A stretch of 40,397 nucleotides of DNA from Prevotella sp. (GTDB taxonomy: Bacteria > Bacteroidota > Bacteroidia > Bacteroidales > Bacteroidaceae): positions 1 to 40,397 of the forward strand of contig JAEAMQ010000072.1 of the NCBI GenBank assembly GCA_016901395.1, read 5' to 3'. This document shows, piece by piece, positions 1 through 8,787 of the stretch. The position numbers and the translations under genes are program-made. Under the pieces are notes generated by a model. It saw only the letters and a program-made list of their open reading frames with translations. It did no database searches and was not told the origin of the DNA. Within the stretch, counting starts at the first letter, position 1; each line of letters starts with the position of its first letter.

Positions 1-62
1 AGCCCTTGGGGAAGAAAGAGCGACAGCACATCTTTGTAGTCTATGGAGGATGGTTTATTCAT
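1..62 (-). CDS. N-terminal fragment of IS accessory/transposase protein (partial)
   Basis: Reading the minus strand from the ATG at 62-60 gives MNKPSSIDYKDVLSLFLPQG, open to the window edge. The stretch DYKDVLSLFLPQG resembles the start of the short N-region protein that precedes the transposase in ISAon1-type elements; this is recognition from memory of the family, not a search. It starts 35 nt inside the terminal repeat, as expected for the first gene of an IS. A TATCTTTG word (74-67 on the minus strand) is only 4 nt before the ATG, too close to be an ordinary promoter with a leader. The rest of the gene is outside the window. Confidence 0.45.
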   Translation of the reverse strand, partial: MNKPSSIDYKDVLSLFLPQG

Positions 63-126
63 GATACAAAGATAAACAAACTATTCAAGATAATTATGTT
101 AAAAACACAAGAATATTATATGAGCC
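1..126 (-). mobile_element. Partial insertion sequence, 5' end (left edge of window)
   Basis: The segment 97-126 is an inverted copy of 40272-40301 at the other edge of the window (27 of 30 bases match). In both places the repeat lies just outside a protein-like frame that runs off the window on the minus strand. I read this as the outer terminal repeat of an IS whose body extends beyond position 1. The element end is probably at or near 126, since similarity between the two copies stops there. The family is probably the two-gene ISAon1-type transposon of Bacteroidota, judged from the encoded fragments and from memory only. Confidence 0.65.
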
Positions 127-292
127 ATAAGTCAGCTCTTGTAACTGAAATTACGAGTCGTTCAAACAGCAGTCTGTGCTAAAAGAAGGGAAAACGTAAA
201 CCGTCTGACAGTGAACTTTTCTTGACATATACAAAGTAGAGGATAATATGAAGCGATGTCCCTCATCAGTTTTCTTTTGAACCTGCACTCCC

Positions 293-495
293 TCAGAATA
301 GCTCTTGGATGATCATGCCCACAGATTTCCTTGGGATAAGGGGCTCAGCTTGCTTCCTAATATCCGAATGAGTGACCCCGAATAATCTAAAAAGATTATA
401 CCTCGTCATTCCACCACATTATCCGGACAGTATCATTCTCTCTATCAAGGATCAGTATGGGCCAGCAATCAAGGGGGAATATTTCACATGCTGGA
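293..495 (-). pseudogene. Possible decayed coding remnant between IS end and rplQ
   Basis: On the minus strand two neighbouring frames look like protein. One, ending at 396, contains IFPLDCWPILILDREND and then VRIMWWNDEV before its stop, and has no start codon. The next begins with an ATG at 409 and reads MTRYNLFRLFGVTHSDIRKQ, ending at 293 after 38 residues. The two overlap by 14 nt, which would fit one gene broken by a frameshift. The remnant lies between the rplQ terminator and the IS end, so IS insertion may have removed the rest. I do not recognise the family. The 127-292 remainder shows no convincing frame. The 38-residue frame could also be an intact small gene. Confidence 0.28.
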
Positions 496-505
496 AAAAT
501 AAAAA

Positions 506-533
506 GAGGACATGCCAATCATGACATGTCCTC
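506..533 (-). terminator. Rho-independent terminator of the ribosomal supercluster
   Basis: A perfect 9-bp stem (GAGGACATG at 506-514 with CATGTCCTC at 525-533, 10-nt loop) lies 27 nt past the rplQ stop. On the minus strand it is followed by TTTTTATTTTT. This is a classic intrinsic terminator and marks the 3' end of the long ribosomal transcript. Confidence 0.85.
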
Positions 534-560
534 AACATATAGAGAATAATTAAACTCTGA

Positions 561-1076
561 TTATTCAGCCTTTTCAGCCTCGATCTCTGCAGCTTCTGCC
601 TTGGGAGCTTCCTCTACAGTTTCTGCAACAGCCTCTACAGCCTCTGCAGTTTCCTTCTTGGTAGAGCGACGACTACGACGAGTCTTCTTCTCAGCCTTAG
701 GAGCCTTAGCCATGTTCTCATCAAAGTCTACCAACTCAATGAAAGCAATCTCTGCAGCGTCACCCTGACGGGTACCCAACTTAATAACTCGGGTGTAACC
801 TCCGGGACGATCAGCAACCTTAGCTGCTACTTCCCCAAAGAGTTCCTTCACTGCATACTTATCCTGCAGGTAGCGGAACACTACACGACGGCTTGTTGTG
901 GTATCACTCTTAGAGCGAGTAATCAGGGGCTCTACATATTTTTTCAGAGCCTTGGCCTTTGCGAGGGTCGTAGTGATTCTTTTGTGCATGATCAAGCTAG
1001 TAGCCATGTTTGAAAGCATGCTAGCACGATGAGATGCAGTACGGCCCAGATGGTTGAATTTTTTATTGTGTCTCAT
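561..1076 (-). CDS. rplQ: 50S ribosomal protein L17
   Basis: L17 is a 23S rRNA-binding protein of the large subunit near the tunnel exit. The start [17 protein letters not shown] and the LITRSKSD block are family hallmarks. The globular L17 fold occupies about residues 1-118. The remaining roughly 50 residues form a tail that is first basic ([12 protein letters not shown]) and then Ala/Glu-rich, so the protein has 171 residues against about 127 in E. coli. It is the last gene of the cluster, 75 nt after rpoA and just before the terminator at 506-533. The tail is probably disordered; what it does is unknown. Confidence 0.97.
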   Translation of the reverse strand: MRHNKKFNHLGRTASHRASMLSNMATSLIMHKRITTTLAKAKALKKYVEPLITRSKSDTTTSRRVVFRYLQDKYAVKELFGEVAAKVADRPGGYTRVIKLGTRQGDAAEIAFIELVDFDENMAKAPKAEKKTRRSRRSTKKETAEAVEAVAETVEEAPKAEAAEIEAEKAE

Positions 1077-1151
1077 TTTTGTTTTTTACTTGTTGTGGAA
1101 GGATATGTGTGAATAAGCGTAAGCAGGATTATCACTTAACACTATCACCTA

Positions 1152-2144
1152 TTATTCCTTATCCAATTTGTACTTTGAAATATCGGTTCCAAACGAAAGA
1201 TTCAGACTCTCGAGCAAATCATCAAGCTCTGAGAGCGATTTCTTACCAAAGTTGCGGAACTTCAAGAGATCTGTCTTGTTGTACTGTACGAGATCACCAA
1301 GTGTCTCTACGTCGGCAGCCTTCAGACAGTTGAGCGCACGAACACTGAGATTCAGGTCGAGCAACTTCGTCTTCAGCAATTGACGCATGTGCAATACCTC
1401 TTCATCAAACTCCTGATTGCCATCCTGCTCAGGATTTTCGAGAGTAATCTTCTCGTCTGAGAACAGCATGAAGTGATAGATGAGGATTTTAGCAGCCTCG
1501 TTGAGAGCATCCTTAGGATGAATGGAACCATCCGTAGTGACTTCGATGGAGAGCTTATCGTAGTCGGTCTTCTGCTCGACACGAGTAGGCTCCACACTGT
1601 ATTTCACATTGCGGATTGGGGTGTAGATAGAATCGATGGGAAGTACATTGACATCTGTGCAGAACTGACGATTTTCCTCAGCAGGAACATATCCACGTCC
1701 CTTGTTGATTGTAAGATCAATCTGCATAGAAGCCTTGGAGTCTAAATGACAAATCACCAAATCAGGGTTTAACACTTCAAATCCAGTCAGATACTTACCG
1801 ATATCACCAGCTTTGAATTCTGTGGAATTCTCTACGGTGATACTAACTTTCTCGTTCTCGAATTCTTCTACTACTTGTTTGAATCGAACTTGCTTGAGAT
1901 TCAAAATGATGTTGGTAACATCTTCCTTCACACCAGGAACTGAAGAGAATTCATGCTCAACACCGCTGATACGAACGGTATTAATAGCATAGCCCTCCAG
2001 TGATGAAAGGAGGATGCGACGTAAGGCATTACCAATGGTAACACCAAAGCCAGGCTCAAGAGGAGAAAATTCGAATTTTCCGAAACTCTCGTTAGCCTCC
2101 AGCATCACAACTTTATCAGGTTTTTGAAATGCTAATATCGCCAT
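1152..2144 (-). CDS. rpoA: DNA-directed RNA polymerase subunit alpha
   Basis: The alpha subunit dimerises to seed RNA polymerase assembly. The N-terminal assembly domain (about residues 1-235) shows the conserved [20 protein letters not shown] block. A short linker leads to the C-terminal domain (about 260-325), whose helix-hairpin-helix segment [20 protein letters not shown] contacts DNA and activators. The length of 330 is normal. It sits between rpsD (12 nt away) and rplQ (75 nt away), the usual bacterial alpha-operon position. Confidence 0.98.
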   Translation of the reverse strand: MAILAFQKPDKVVMLEANESFGKFEFSPLEPGFGVTIGNALRRILLSSLEGYAINTVRISGVEHEFSSVPGVKEDVTNIILNLKQVRFKQVVEEFENEKVSITVENSTEFKAGDIGKYLTGFEVLNPDLVICHLDSKASMQIDLTINKGRGYVPAEENRQFCTDVNVLPIDSIYTPIRNVKYSVEPTRVEQKTDYDKLSIEVTTDGSIHPKDALNEAAKILIYHFMLFSDEKITLENPEQDGNQEFDEEVLHMRQLLKTKLLDLNLSVRALNCLKAADVETLGDLVQYNKTDLLKFRNFGKKSLSELDDLLESLNLSFGTDISKYKLDKE

Positions 2145-2156
2145 TAATTTAATGAT

Positions 2157-2765
2157 TTATTGTTTAGAGTACAACTCAACGATTAACTGTTCCTTAATAT
2201 TCTCGGGGATATCCTCACGCTCGGGAGTGTGCAAGAACTTACCACTCTTTGTGTGCTCATCCCATTCAAGCCAAGGATATTTGCTGTGGTTGAAACCAGC
2301 GAGAGCAGCATCTACTACTTCAAGCGACTTTGATTTCTCACGAACACCAATAACCTGACCAGCCTTAATAGAATAAGAAGGAATGTTTACAACCTGACCA
2401 TCAACTGTGATGTGCTTGTGGCCAACCAACTGACGGGCAGCTGCACGTGTAGGAGCAATACCAAGACGGAACACAACGTTGTCCAAACGACTTTCGAGGA
2501 GCTGAAGAAGCACCTCACCGGTGATACCACCACTCTTAGCAGCTTTCTCAAAGAGATTACGGAACTGACGTTCTAATACACCATATGTATATTTTGCCTT
2601 CTGCTTCTCAGCGAGCTGAGTACCATACTCAGACTGCTTGCGACGACGGTCGTTACCGTGCTGCCCTGGAGGAAAATTACGCTTTGCCAGTACCTTATCT
2701 GCACCGAAGATGGGCTCACCAAAACGGCGTGCTATTCTAGATTTAGGACCTATATATCTTGCCAT
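2157..2765 (-). CDS. rpsD: 30S ribosomal protein S4
   Basis: S4 is a primary 16S rRNA binder that starts assembly of the 5' domain. The S4 RNA-binding domain is visible at about residues 92-155, with [20 protein letters not shown]. The N-terminus [20 protein letters not shown] is typical of Bacteroidota S4 and lacks a zinc-binding Cys cluster. At 202 residues it is of normal length. It lies between rpsK (45 nt) and rpoA (12 nt). In E. coli S4 represses its own operon; no such site was identified here. Confidence 0.98.
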   Translation of the reverse strand: MARYIGPKSRIARRFGEPIFGADKVLAKRNFPPGQHGNDRRRKQSEYGTQLAEKQKAKYTYGVLERQFRNLFEKAAKSGGITGEVLLQLLESRLDNVVFRLGIAPTRAAARQLVGHKHITVDGQVVNIPSYSIKAGQVIGVREKSKSLEVVDAALAGFNHSKYPWLEWDEHTKSGKFLHTPEREDIPENIKEQLIVELYSKQ

Positions 2766-2810
2766 AATTTTATTAAATGCTTTTAATCAATTGTATATTA
2801 TTACTCACTA

Positions 2811-3200
2811 TTACACACGACGACGCTTCGGAGGACGACAGCCATTGTGTGGCAGCGGTGTAACGTCTACGATTTCGGTTACCTCGATTCCAGCACCATG
2901 CACGGCACGGATGGCACTCTCACGACCATTACCAGGACCCTTGACGTATGCCTTAACCTTACGCAGGCCAAGACCATAGGCCACCTTTGCACAATCCTCT
3001 GCAGCCATCTGGGCAGCATAAGGAGTGTTCTTCTTAGAACCACGGAATCCCATCTTACCAGCTGAAGACCATGAAATCACCTGGCCCTCGCTGTTAGCGA
3101 GTGATACAATGATATTATTGAATGAGCTGTGAACATGAAGCTGTCCGATAGCATCAATTCTTACATTTCTCTTCTTGGATGTTGCTTTTGTTTTTGCCAT
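2811..3200 (-). CDS. rpsK: 30S ribosomal protein S11
   Basis: S11 forms part of the 30S platform near the mRNA exit. The blocks [32 protein letters not shown] and [17 protein letters not shown] are diagnostic. Length 129 is typical. It follows rpsM by 20 nt and precedes rpsD by 45 nt. Confidence 0.98.
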   Translation of the reverse strand: MAKTKATSKKRNVRIDAIGQLHVHSSFNNIIVSLANSEGQVISWSSAGKMGFRGSKKNTPYAAQMAAEDCAKVAYGLGLRKVKAYVKGPGNGRESAIRAVHGAGIEVTEIVDVTPLPHNGCRPPKRRRV

Positions 3201-3220
3201 AATTAATTTCCTCCTATAAA

Positions 3221-3601
3221 TTACTTAGTAGCCTTCTTCTTGTTAGCAACAGTCTTCTTCTTTCCCTTACGGGTACGAGCATTATTCTTAGTACTCTGAC
3301 CGCGAACCGGAAGACCATTACGATGACGTACACCACGATAGCAGCCAATATCCATGAGGCGCTTGATATTCATTTGGATCTCAGAGCGGAGATCACCTTC
3401 TACTTTGAATCCAGCACCGATAATTTCACGGATCTTAGCAGCCTGGTCGTCAGACCATTCACTGACCTTCAGGTCACGGCTCACGCCGGCTTTATCCAAT
3501 ATCTTTGCTGAACTACTTCGACCTATACCATAAATATAAGTCAATGCGATTTCGCCACGCTTATTCTGGGGCAAATCTACTCCAACAATTCTTATTGCCA
3601 T
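3221..3601 (-). CDS. rpsM: 30S ribosomal protein S13
   Basis: S13 sits in the 30S head, contacts the 50S subunit and reaches the P-site tRNA with its basic tail. The start [20 protein letters not shown], the helix-hairpin-helix [14 protein letters not shown] and the [20 protein letters not shown] motif identify it. The Lys-rich C-terminus makes 126 residues. It is the first gene after the largest late gap in the cluster (109 nt), which holds a -7 promoter element. Confidence 0.98.
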   Translation of the reverse strand: MAIRIVGVDLPQNKRGEIALTYIYGIGRSSSAKILDKAGVSRDLKVSEWSDDQAAKIREIIGAGFKVEGDLRSEIQMNIKRLMDIGCYRGVRHRNGLPVRGQSTKNNARTRKGKKKTVANKKKATK

Positions 3602-3659
3602 TTGTTGATAAAATAAATAATTTAATAAAAATTAAATGTTGTTTTTGATAAAAAGTATG

Positions 3660-3667
3660 CAAAGATA
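3660..3667 (-). promoter_or_regulatory. Internal promoter (-7 element) before rpsM
   Basis: The minus strand reads TATCTTTG, a match to the Bacteroidota -7 consensus TAnnTTTG. It lies in the 109-nt gap between rpmJ and rpsM, about 59 nt before the rpsM ATG. A clear -33 TTTG at the usual 17-23 nt spacing is not seen; a TTG lies 14 nt upstream. It could give extra transcription of rpsM-rpsK-rpsD-rpoA-rplQ. Confidence 0.5.
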
Positions 3668-3710
3668 CAAATTAAAACGCGCAATTTGAGTCATTTGCAT
3701 ATTTTTAACA

Positions 3711-3827
3711 TTAACCCTGACGCAGTTTGAACTTAGGGTTCTTCTTGTTGATGACGAACAGACGACCCTTACGACGAACGATCTTGCAGTCAGCTGTACG
3801 CTTTTTTAATGATGCTCTTGTCTTCAT
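3711..3827 (-). CDS. rpmJ: 50S ribosomal protein L36 (zinc-free form)
   Basis: Direct translation gives 38 residues beginning [20 protein letters not shown] and ending with FKLRQG. It is L36, the smallest large-subunit protein. The zinc-binding form has Cys at 11, 14 and 27 and His near 33. Here only Cys14 remains; the others are Thr11, Asn27 and Phe33, so zinc cannot be held in the usual way. It starts 25 nt after infA. Confidence 0.95.
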   Translation of the reverse strand: MKTRASLKKRTADCKIVRRKGRLFVINKKNPKFKLRQG

Positions 3828-3852
3828 ATCTAAAAGATATCTTAGTAATTGT

Positions 3853-4071
3853 TTATTTGTATCGGAATTCTATTCTACCTTTGGTAAGGTCATAAGGACT
3901 CATAGCTACTTTGACCTTGTCGCCGGGCAGAATCTTGATATAGTGCAGACGCATCTTGCCAGAAATATTGGCAATGATCTGAACACCATTCTCAAGCTCT
4001 ACGCGGAACATGGCGTTTGAGAGGTTCTCTATAACTGTACCATCCTGTTCAATTGCAGACTGTTTTGACAT
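3853..4071 (-). CDS. infA: Translation initiation factor IF-1
   Basis: IF-1 occupies the 30S A site during initiation and works with IF-2 and IF-3. The 72-residue protein is one OB-fold, with the signature [21 protein letters not shown] and the segment [16 protein letters not shown]. It begins [17 protein letters not shown], 2 nt after map, and is followed by rpmJ, the common infA-rpmJ pairing. Confidence 0.98.
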   Translation of the reverse strand: MSKQSAIEQDGTVIENLSNAMFRVELENGVQIIANISGKMRLHYIKILPGDKVKVAMSPYDLTKGRIEFRYK

Positions 4072-4073
4072 AA

Positions 4074-4874
4074 TTAATAAATTTCTCCTTCTTGATGTTC
4101 TATTTCTTCAAACGTTGATAAAATCTCAGCTTTCCCTTTGCGGATTGCAATGGTGTGTTCGAAATGGGCTGCCGGCTTATTGTCGCGTGTAACAATGCTC
4201 CATTTGTCAGGCAACATCCATATACTTCGTTCTCCTAAAGTAATCATGGGTTCGATGGCAATACACATACCCGCTTTGAGCATGACACCATTGCCTCGTG
4301 AACCATAATTGGGAATGGCAGGATCCTCGTGCATCTCCCGTCCTATTCCATGACCAGTCAATTCCCGTACGATGCCATATCCAAAGGATTCGCAATAATC
4401 CTGTATTGCTGCTCCAATATCACCAACATGCTTTCCCGGCATGGCCTGTTCTATGCCCTTGTAAAGACTTTCCTTGGTAGTCTTGAGAAGATGCTTGACT
4501 TCTTGACTTACCTCGCCCACACAAAAGGTATAACAACTATCACCATTGTATCCATCGAGAAGTGCACCACAATCTACAGAAATGATGTCGCCTTCTTTTA
4601 AGATGGTCTGTTCATCAGGTATACCATGCACTACTACTTGGTTTACCGATGTACAGATAGAGCCCGGAAAAGGCCCTCCATATGGATTGGGGAAATCCTT
4701 GAACGTTGGTATAGCACCATGATCACGGATAAACTCCTCTGCGATATGATCCAACTGGAGGGTCGATACACCTGGTCTGATATGTCTTCCTACTTCGGCA
4801 AGTGTCGCACCAACAAGTTGGTTGGCCTTGCGCATGAGGTTGATTTCATCTTCTGTCTTCAGAAATATCTTCAT
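4074..4874 (-). CDS. map: Methionine aminopeptidase, type I
   Basis: This enzyme removes the initiator Met from nascent proteins with a two-metal centre. The metal ligands lie in [16 protein letters not shown] (two Asp), the His of [12 protein letters not shown], and the Glu residues of AIEPMI and FEHT...I. The ATG at 4874 gives [14 protein letters not shown], 266 residues. A TTG four codons upstream is possible but less likely. It sits 14 nt after secY and 2 nt before infA. adk, which lies between secY and map in many Firmicutes, is absent here. Confidence 0.96.
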   Translation of the reverse strand: MKIFLKTEDEINLMRKANQLVGATLAEVGRHIRPGVSTLQLDHIAEEFIRDHGAIPTFKDFPNPYGGPFPGSICTSVNQVVVHGIPDEQTILKEGDIISVDCGALLDGYNGDSCYTFCVGEVSQEVKHLLKTTKESLYKGIEQAMPGKHVGDIGAAIQDYCESFGYGIVRELTGHGIGREMHEDPAIPNYGSRGNGVMLKAGMCIAIEPMITLGERSIWMLPDKWSIVTRDNKPAAHFEHTIAIRKGKAEILSTFEEIEHQEGEIY

Positions 4875-4888
4875 TCCAAAAGACAAAA

Positions 4889-6229
4889 TTAATAAGCGCT
4901 TACAGTTCCCGAGTTACGCGTATGTCCAGAGTTGAGCAAGCCATCATAATGACGCATCAACAAGTAACTCTCAATCTGCTGGAGCGTATCGATGACAACT
5001 CCTACAGAAATCAATAGAGAAGTACCTCCAAAGAACTGTGAGAAGGCATCTTGTACATCTAAAAGACCTGCAAGAGCCGGCATAACAGCGATGAACGCAA
5101 TAAACAGTGACCCAGGAAGAGTGATACGTGACATTACGGTGTCAATATACTCTGCAGTATCATGGCCAGGCTTAACCCCGGGAATGAAACCATTGTTACG
5201 CTTCATATCCTCTGCCATCTGTGTTGGGTTCAACGTGATGGCAGTATAGAAATAGGTGAAGGCAACTATCAGGATAACATATACTACGTTGTAGAGCAGA
5301 CTACGGTTGTTCATCATGTCGCGAACCCACCAAGAAGCTCCCTCACTCTGATACTGTACGATTGCCAAAGGAATGAACATCAATGCCTGAGCAAAGATGA
5401 TAGGCATCACATTAGCAGCGAAAAGCTTAAGAGGAATATACTGGCGAGCACCACCATACTGCTTGTTACCGACAAGACGCTTGGCATACTGAACAGGCAC
5501 CTTCCTTGTTCCCTGTACGAGCAGGATAGATGCACAAATCACAGCATAGAGAATCAAAATCTCCACGATAAACATCACCAATCCACCACCAGAGATAGCA
5601 GTAAATCTTGAACTTACCTCCTGAAAGAAAGCACGAGGTAAGCGGGCGATGATACCAAGCATAATGATGAGTGAGATACCATTTCCAACACCCTTGTCTG
5701 TAATGCGCTCACCCAACCATAGGATGAACATACTGCCTGCTGCAAGGATAATAGTGGCCGGAATCATAAATACACTCCAGGAGATGCCGCTGGCGAGCGC
5801 AGAGCTTGCCTGCATCTTCAGGTTGATAAGGTAACTCGGAGCCTGAAACAGCAGGATAGCTACTGTCAGGACTCGAGTATACCATTGTATTTTCTTGTGG
5901 CCGCTCTCACCTTCACGCTGCATCTTCTGGAAATAAGGTACAGCGACAGCAAGCAGCTGCATAACAATAGAGGCTGAGATATAAGGCATGATTCCAAGTG
6001 CGAAGATAGACGCATTGGAAAATGCTCCACCAGAGAACATGTCCAGCAGTGACATCAAGCCACCTTTGGTTTGCGACTGGAGTTGGTCAAGTTTGGCCGG
6101 GTCGATACCCGGCAGAACTACGAATGATCCAAAACGGTAGATAGCCGTAAACAGGAAAGTGACGAGGAGTCGCTGACGCAGATCCTCCACTTTCCAACAG
6201 TTCTTTAGTGTCTCAATAAACTTTTTCAT
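4889..6229 (-). CDS. secY: Protein translocase subunit SecY
   Basis: SecY is the channel of the Sec translocon in the inner membrane. The sequence shows ten hydrophobic segments, an early FGSFVVLPGIDP loop, the TM2a/plug region after MLDMFSGGAFSNASIFALGI, and the C-terminal cytoplasmic signature GHTRNSGTVSAY at the end. Length 446 is normal. It follows rplO by 2 nt, so membrane insertion capacity is tied to ribosome production. Confidence 0.98.
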   Translation of the reverse strand: MKKFIETLKNCWKVEDLRQRLLVTFLFTAIYRFGSFVVLPGIDPAKLDQLQSQTKGGLMSLLDMFSGGAFSNASIFALGIMPYISASIVMQLLAVAVPYFQKMQREGESGHKKIQWYTRVLTVAILLFQAPSYLINLKMQASSALASGISWSVFMIPATIILAAGSMFILWLGERITDKGVGNGISLIIMLGIIARLPRAFFQEVSSRFTAISGGGLVMFIVEILILYAVICASILLVQGTRKVPVQYAKRLVGNKQYGGARQYIPLKLFAANVMPIIFAQALMFIPLAIVQYQSEGASWWVRDMMNNRSLLYNVVYVILIVAFTYFYTAITLNPTQMAEDMKRNNGFIPGVKPGHDTAEYIDTVMSRITLPGSLFIAFIAVMPALAGLLDVQDAFSQFFGGTSLLISVGVVIDTLQQIESYLLMRHYDGLLNSGHTRNSGTVSAY

Positions 6230-6231
6230 TG

Positions 6232-6678
6232 TTAGATTATTGTTGTGTTACCACCAACAGCCTTGATAGCCTCTTCGGCAGATTTTGAGAATGCATTTGC
6301 TTCAACTTCCAGCTTAGCCTTCAGTTCACCGTTGCCAAGAATCTTTACCAGATCCTTACCATTGGTGAGACCAGCTGCGACAAGCTCTGCTATTCCAATC
6401 TTGGTAAGAGACTTCTCATCGGCTAATTTCTGAAGAACAGAGAGGTTAACTGCAAGGTATTCCTTATGATTGATATTCTTGAAACCGCTCTTCGGAATAC
6501 GACGCTGCAAAGGCATCTGACCACCTTCGAAACCAATCTTTCTCTTATAGCCAGAACGAGCCTTGGCACCCTTGTGTCCGCGGGTAGACGTACCGCCCAG
6601 ACCGGAACCTGGACCACGACCGATGCGACGACGAGAATGAGTAGAACCCTCTGCTGGCTTCAAATTATTTAATTTCAT
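6232..6678 (-). CDS. rplO: 50S ribosomal protein L15
   Basis: L15 is a late-assembly protein that threads a long basic N-terminal arm into 23S rRNA. The arm is visible as RRRIGRGPGSGLGGTSTRGH followed by KGAKARSGYKRKIGFEGGQM. A globular domain fills residues 75-148. Length 148 is typical. It begins MKLNNLKPAEGSTHSRR, 25 nt after rpmD. Confidence 0.98.
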   Translation of the reverse strand: MKLNNLKPAEGSTHSRRRIGRGPGSGLGGTSTRGHKGAKARSGYKRKIGFEGGQMPLQRRIPKSGFKNINHKEYLAVNLSVLQKLADEKSLTKIGIAELVAAGLTNGKDLVKILGNGELKAKLEVEANAFSKSAEEAIKAVGGNTTII

Positions 6679-6703
6679 GATTACGTCTGAATTTAAAATA
6701 TTA

Positions 6704-6880
6704 TTACTTAACTACTTCAACCAGATGATGAACTTTACGAATCATTCCCTGGATGCTAGGAGTATCCTCAACCTCAACAACCTGAGAAATCTTGTGAAGT
6801 CCCAGAGAGAGAAGCGTTTTCTTCTGATCTACAGGAGCACCGATACGGCTCTTAATCTGCTTGACTTTAATTGTTGCCAT
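6704..6880 (-). CDS. rpmD: 50S ribosomal protein L30
   Basis: Direct translation gives 58 residues starting MATIKVKQIKSRIGAPVDQK and ending KVHHLVEVVK. The order of KSRIG, TLLSLGLHKI and the DTPSIQGMI block is that of L30. It occupies the expected gap between rpsE (16 nt) and rplO (25 nt). Confidence 0.95.
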   Translation of the reverse strand: MATIKVKQIKSRIGAPVDQKKTLLSLGLHKISQVVEVEDTPSIQGMIRKVHHLVEVVK

Positions 6881-6896
6881 TGTTATAATCTCCTAA

Positions 6897-7409
6897 TTAA
6901 CCGTTAAATACTTTTTCCATGGATACACCACGGTCACCAGCAATCTGATATGCATCACGCATCATAGAAAGAGCCTCAATGGTAGCCTTTACAAGGTTAT
7001 GAGCATTGGAGGAGCCCTTAGACTTTGCGATCACATCGGTAATACCCGCACTCACAAGCACTGCACGCATAGCACCTCCGGCCTTCAGACCAGTACCCGT
7101 TGCGGCAGGCTTCAGGAGAACCTGAGCACCACCATACTTAACTTCTACCTCGTGAGGTACAGTACCTTTCAGTACAGGAACCTTAAACAGGTTCTTCTTT
7201 GCAGCCTCGGTACCTTTGGCGATAGCAGCAGTAACCTCACCGGCCTTACCTAAACCATAGCCGATTACACCCTTGCCATCACCGACAACAACGATGGCAG
7301 CGAATGTGAAGGTGCGACCTCCCTTAGTAACCTTAGTTACACGGTTGATAGCAACCAAGCGATCCTTTAATTCAGCGTCACTATTTACTTTTACTTTATT
7401 CATTGCCAT
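6897..7409 (-). CDS. rpsE: 30S ribosomal protein S5
   Basis: S5 lines the mRNA entry channel and affects decoding accuracy. The N-terminal double-stranded-RNA-binding-like domain shows [20 protein letters not shown] and [17 protein letters not shown]. The C-terminal domain has [20 protein letters not shown]. Length 170. An alternative start two codons inside (MNKVKVN) cannot be ruled out. Gaps are 6 nt to rplR upstream and 16 nt to rpmD downstream. Confidence 0.98.
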   Translation of the reverse strand: MAMNKVKVNSDAELKDRLVAINRVTKVTKGGRTFTFAAIVVVGDGKGVIGYGLGKAGEVTAAIAKGTEAAKKNLFKVPVLKGTVPHEVEVKYGGAQVLLKPAATGTGLKAGGAMRAVLVSAGITDVIAKSKGSSNAHNLVKATIEALSMMRDAYQIAGDRGVSMEKVFNG

Positions 7410-7415
7410 AATTGT

Positions 7416-7760
7416 TTAAAATTTGAGACCACCCTTACGAGCTGCATCTGCGAGAGCCTGTACGCGACCATGATAGAGATAGCCATTACGGTCGAATACC
7501 ACAGACTCCACACCTGCTGCCTTTGCCTTCTCGGCTACAAGTTCACCAACCTTTTCAGCCTGCTGAATCTTAGGAAGCTTCTCCAAACCAAGTGAAGAAG
7601 CAGAAGCCAATGTCTTACCCTCAAGGTCGTTGATAACCTGAGCATAAATCTGCTTGTTCGAGCGGAATACACTGAGACGTGGGCGCTCAGCTGTTCCATT
7701 TACATTCTTACGAATGCGGAACTTTATCTTAATTCGTCTTTCTACTTTCTTTGTTGTCAT
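7416..7760 (-). CDS. rplR: 50S ribosomal protein L18
   Basis: L18 binds 5S rRNA together with L5 in the central protuberance. The motifs [19 protein letters not shown] and the C-terminal [20 protein letters not shown] are diagnostic. It has 114 residues with a basic N-terminus ([16 protein letters not shown]). It lies 21 nt after rplF. Confidence 0.98.
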   Translation of the reverse strand: MTTKKVERRIKIKFRIRKNVNGTAERPRLSVFRSNKQIYAQVINDLEGKTLASASSLGLEKLPKIQQAEKVGELVAEKAKAAGVESVVFDRNGYLYHGRVQALADAARKGGLKF

Positions 7761-7781
7761 AATCGTAAATCCTAATTAAAA

Positions 7782-8354
7782 TTACTTCGCTGCAGCTGTC
7801 TTACCAGACTTTCTGCGGATGACCTCGCCCTTAAACAGGATACCCTTACCCTTATAAGGCTCAGGCTTGCGGAAAGAACGAATTTTAGCACAAATGAGTC
7901 CAAGCAGCTGCTTGTCAGCACTCTCAAGCTTAATGAGAGGATTCTGATTTCTTTCAGACTTGGTCTCTACGATGACCTCCTTGGGCAATTCCAAGTAGAT
8001 GGGGTGAGTATATCCAAGTGAAAGTTCAAGAAGATTGCCTGTATTGGAAACACGATAACCAACACCGACAAGCTCCAAAAGCTTAGTGTAGCCCTCGCTC
8101 ACACCAACAACCATGTTGTTGACCAATGAACGATATAGACCGTGGAAAGCCTGCTTCTGCTTGTAGTCTACAGAACTGTTTTCATCAATTTCCAGAGTAA
8201 CCTGACCGTCATTCATCACAAGTTTGATAGAAGGATCGATGTCCTGAGAAAGTTCACCCTTGGGACCTTTTACAGAAACCACACTATTCTTCTCGTCGTA
8301 GTTAACGGTAACTCCAGCTGGAATGCTAATTGGTAATTTTCCTATTCTTGACAT
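7782..8354 (-). CDS. rplF: 50S ribosomal protein L6
   Basis: L6 sits beside the sarcin-ricin loop and helps factor binding. The ATG at 8354 gives MSRIGKLPISIPAGVTV, the standard L6 start, and 190 residues. An upstream ATG in frame would add ten residues overlapping the gap and is rejected. The C-terminal motif RSFRKPEPYKGKGILFKGE is present. Neighbours are rpsH (14 nt) and rplR (21 nt). Confidence 0.97.
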   Translation of the reverse strand: MSRIGKLPISIPAGVTVNYDEKNSVVSVKGPKGELSQDIDPSIKLVMNDGQVTLEIDENSSVDYKQKQAFHGLYRSLVNNMVVGVSEGYTKLLELVGVGYRVSNTGNLLELSLGYTHPIYLELPKEVIVETKSERNQNPLIKLESADKQLLGLICAKIRSFRKPEPYKGKGILFKGEVIRRKSGKTAAAK

Positions 8355-8368
8355 ATTAAAACCTCCAA

Positions 8369-8764
8369 TTAATAAACGTAGCAAAGAACCTCACCGCCAA
8401 TCTTCAGATCGACAGCTTCCTTGTTAGTCATTACACCTTGAGACGTGGATAAGATTGCAATACCCAGTCCGTTAATTACTCTCGGCATGTCTTTGTAACC
8501 AGTGTACAAACGAAGACCTGGTGTAGACACACGCTTCAAACTCTTGATAGCGTTTTGTTTTGTTACAGGATCGTACTTCAAAGCAACCTTGATAGTACCC
8601 TGAGGACCATCCTCAACGAACTTGTAGTTCAGGATGTAACCCTTCTCGAAGAGAATCTTAGTAATAGATTTCTTCAAGTTAGACGCAGGAACCTCCACAA
8701 CACGGTGATGAGCCATGATTGCGTTTCTGAGTCTTGTCAGATAATCTGCTATTGGATCTGTCAT
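8369..8764 (-). CDS. rpsH: 30S ribosomal protein S8
   Basis: S8 is a central-domain 16S rRNA binder and, in E. coli, the repressor of the spc operon. The start MTDPIADYLTRLRNAIMAHH and the end LNGLGIAILSTSQGVMTNKE-type segment (ending GGEVLCYVY) are typical. Length 131. It is preceded by an unusually long 123-nt gap that contains a hairpin at 8788-8851. Confidence 0.98.
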   Translation of the reverse strand: MTDPIADYLTRLRNAIMAHHRVVEVPASNLKKSITKILFEKGYILNYKFVEDGPQGTIKVALKYDPVTKQNAIKSLKRVSTPGLRLYTGYKDMPRVINGLGIAILSTSQGVMTNKEAVDLKIGGEVLCYVY

Positions 8765-8787
8765 AAAATATAAATGTTTAATTAATC

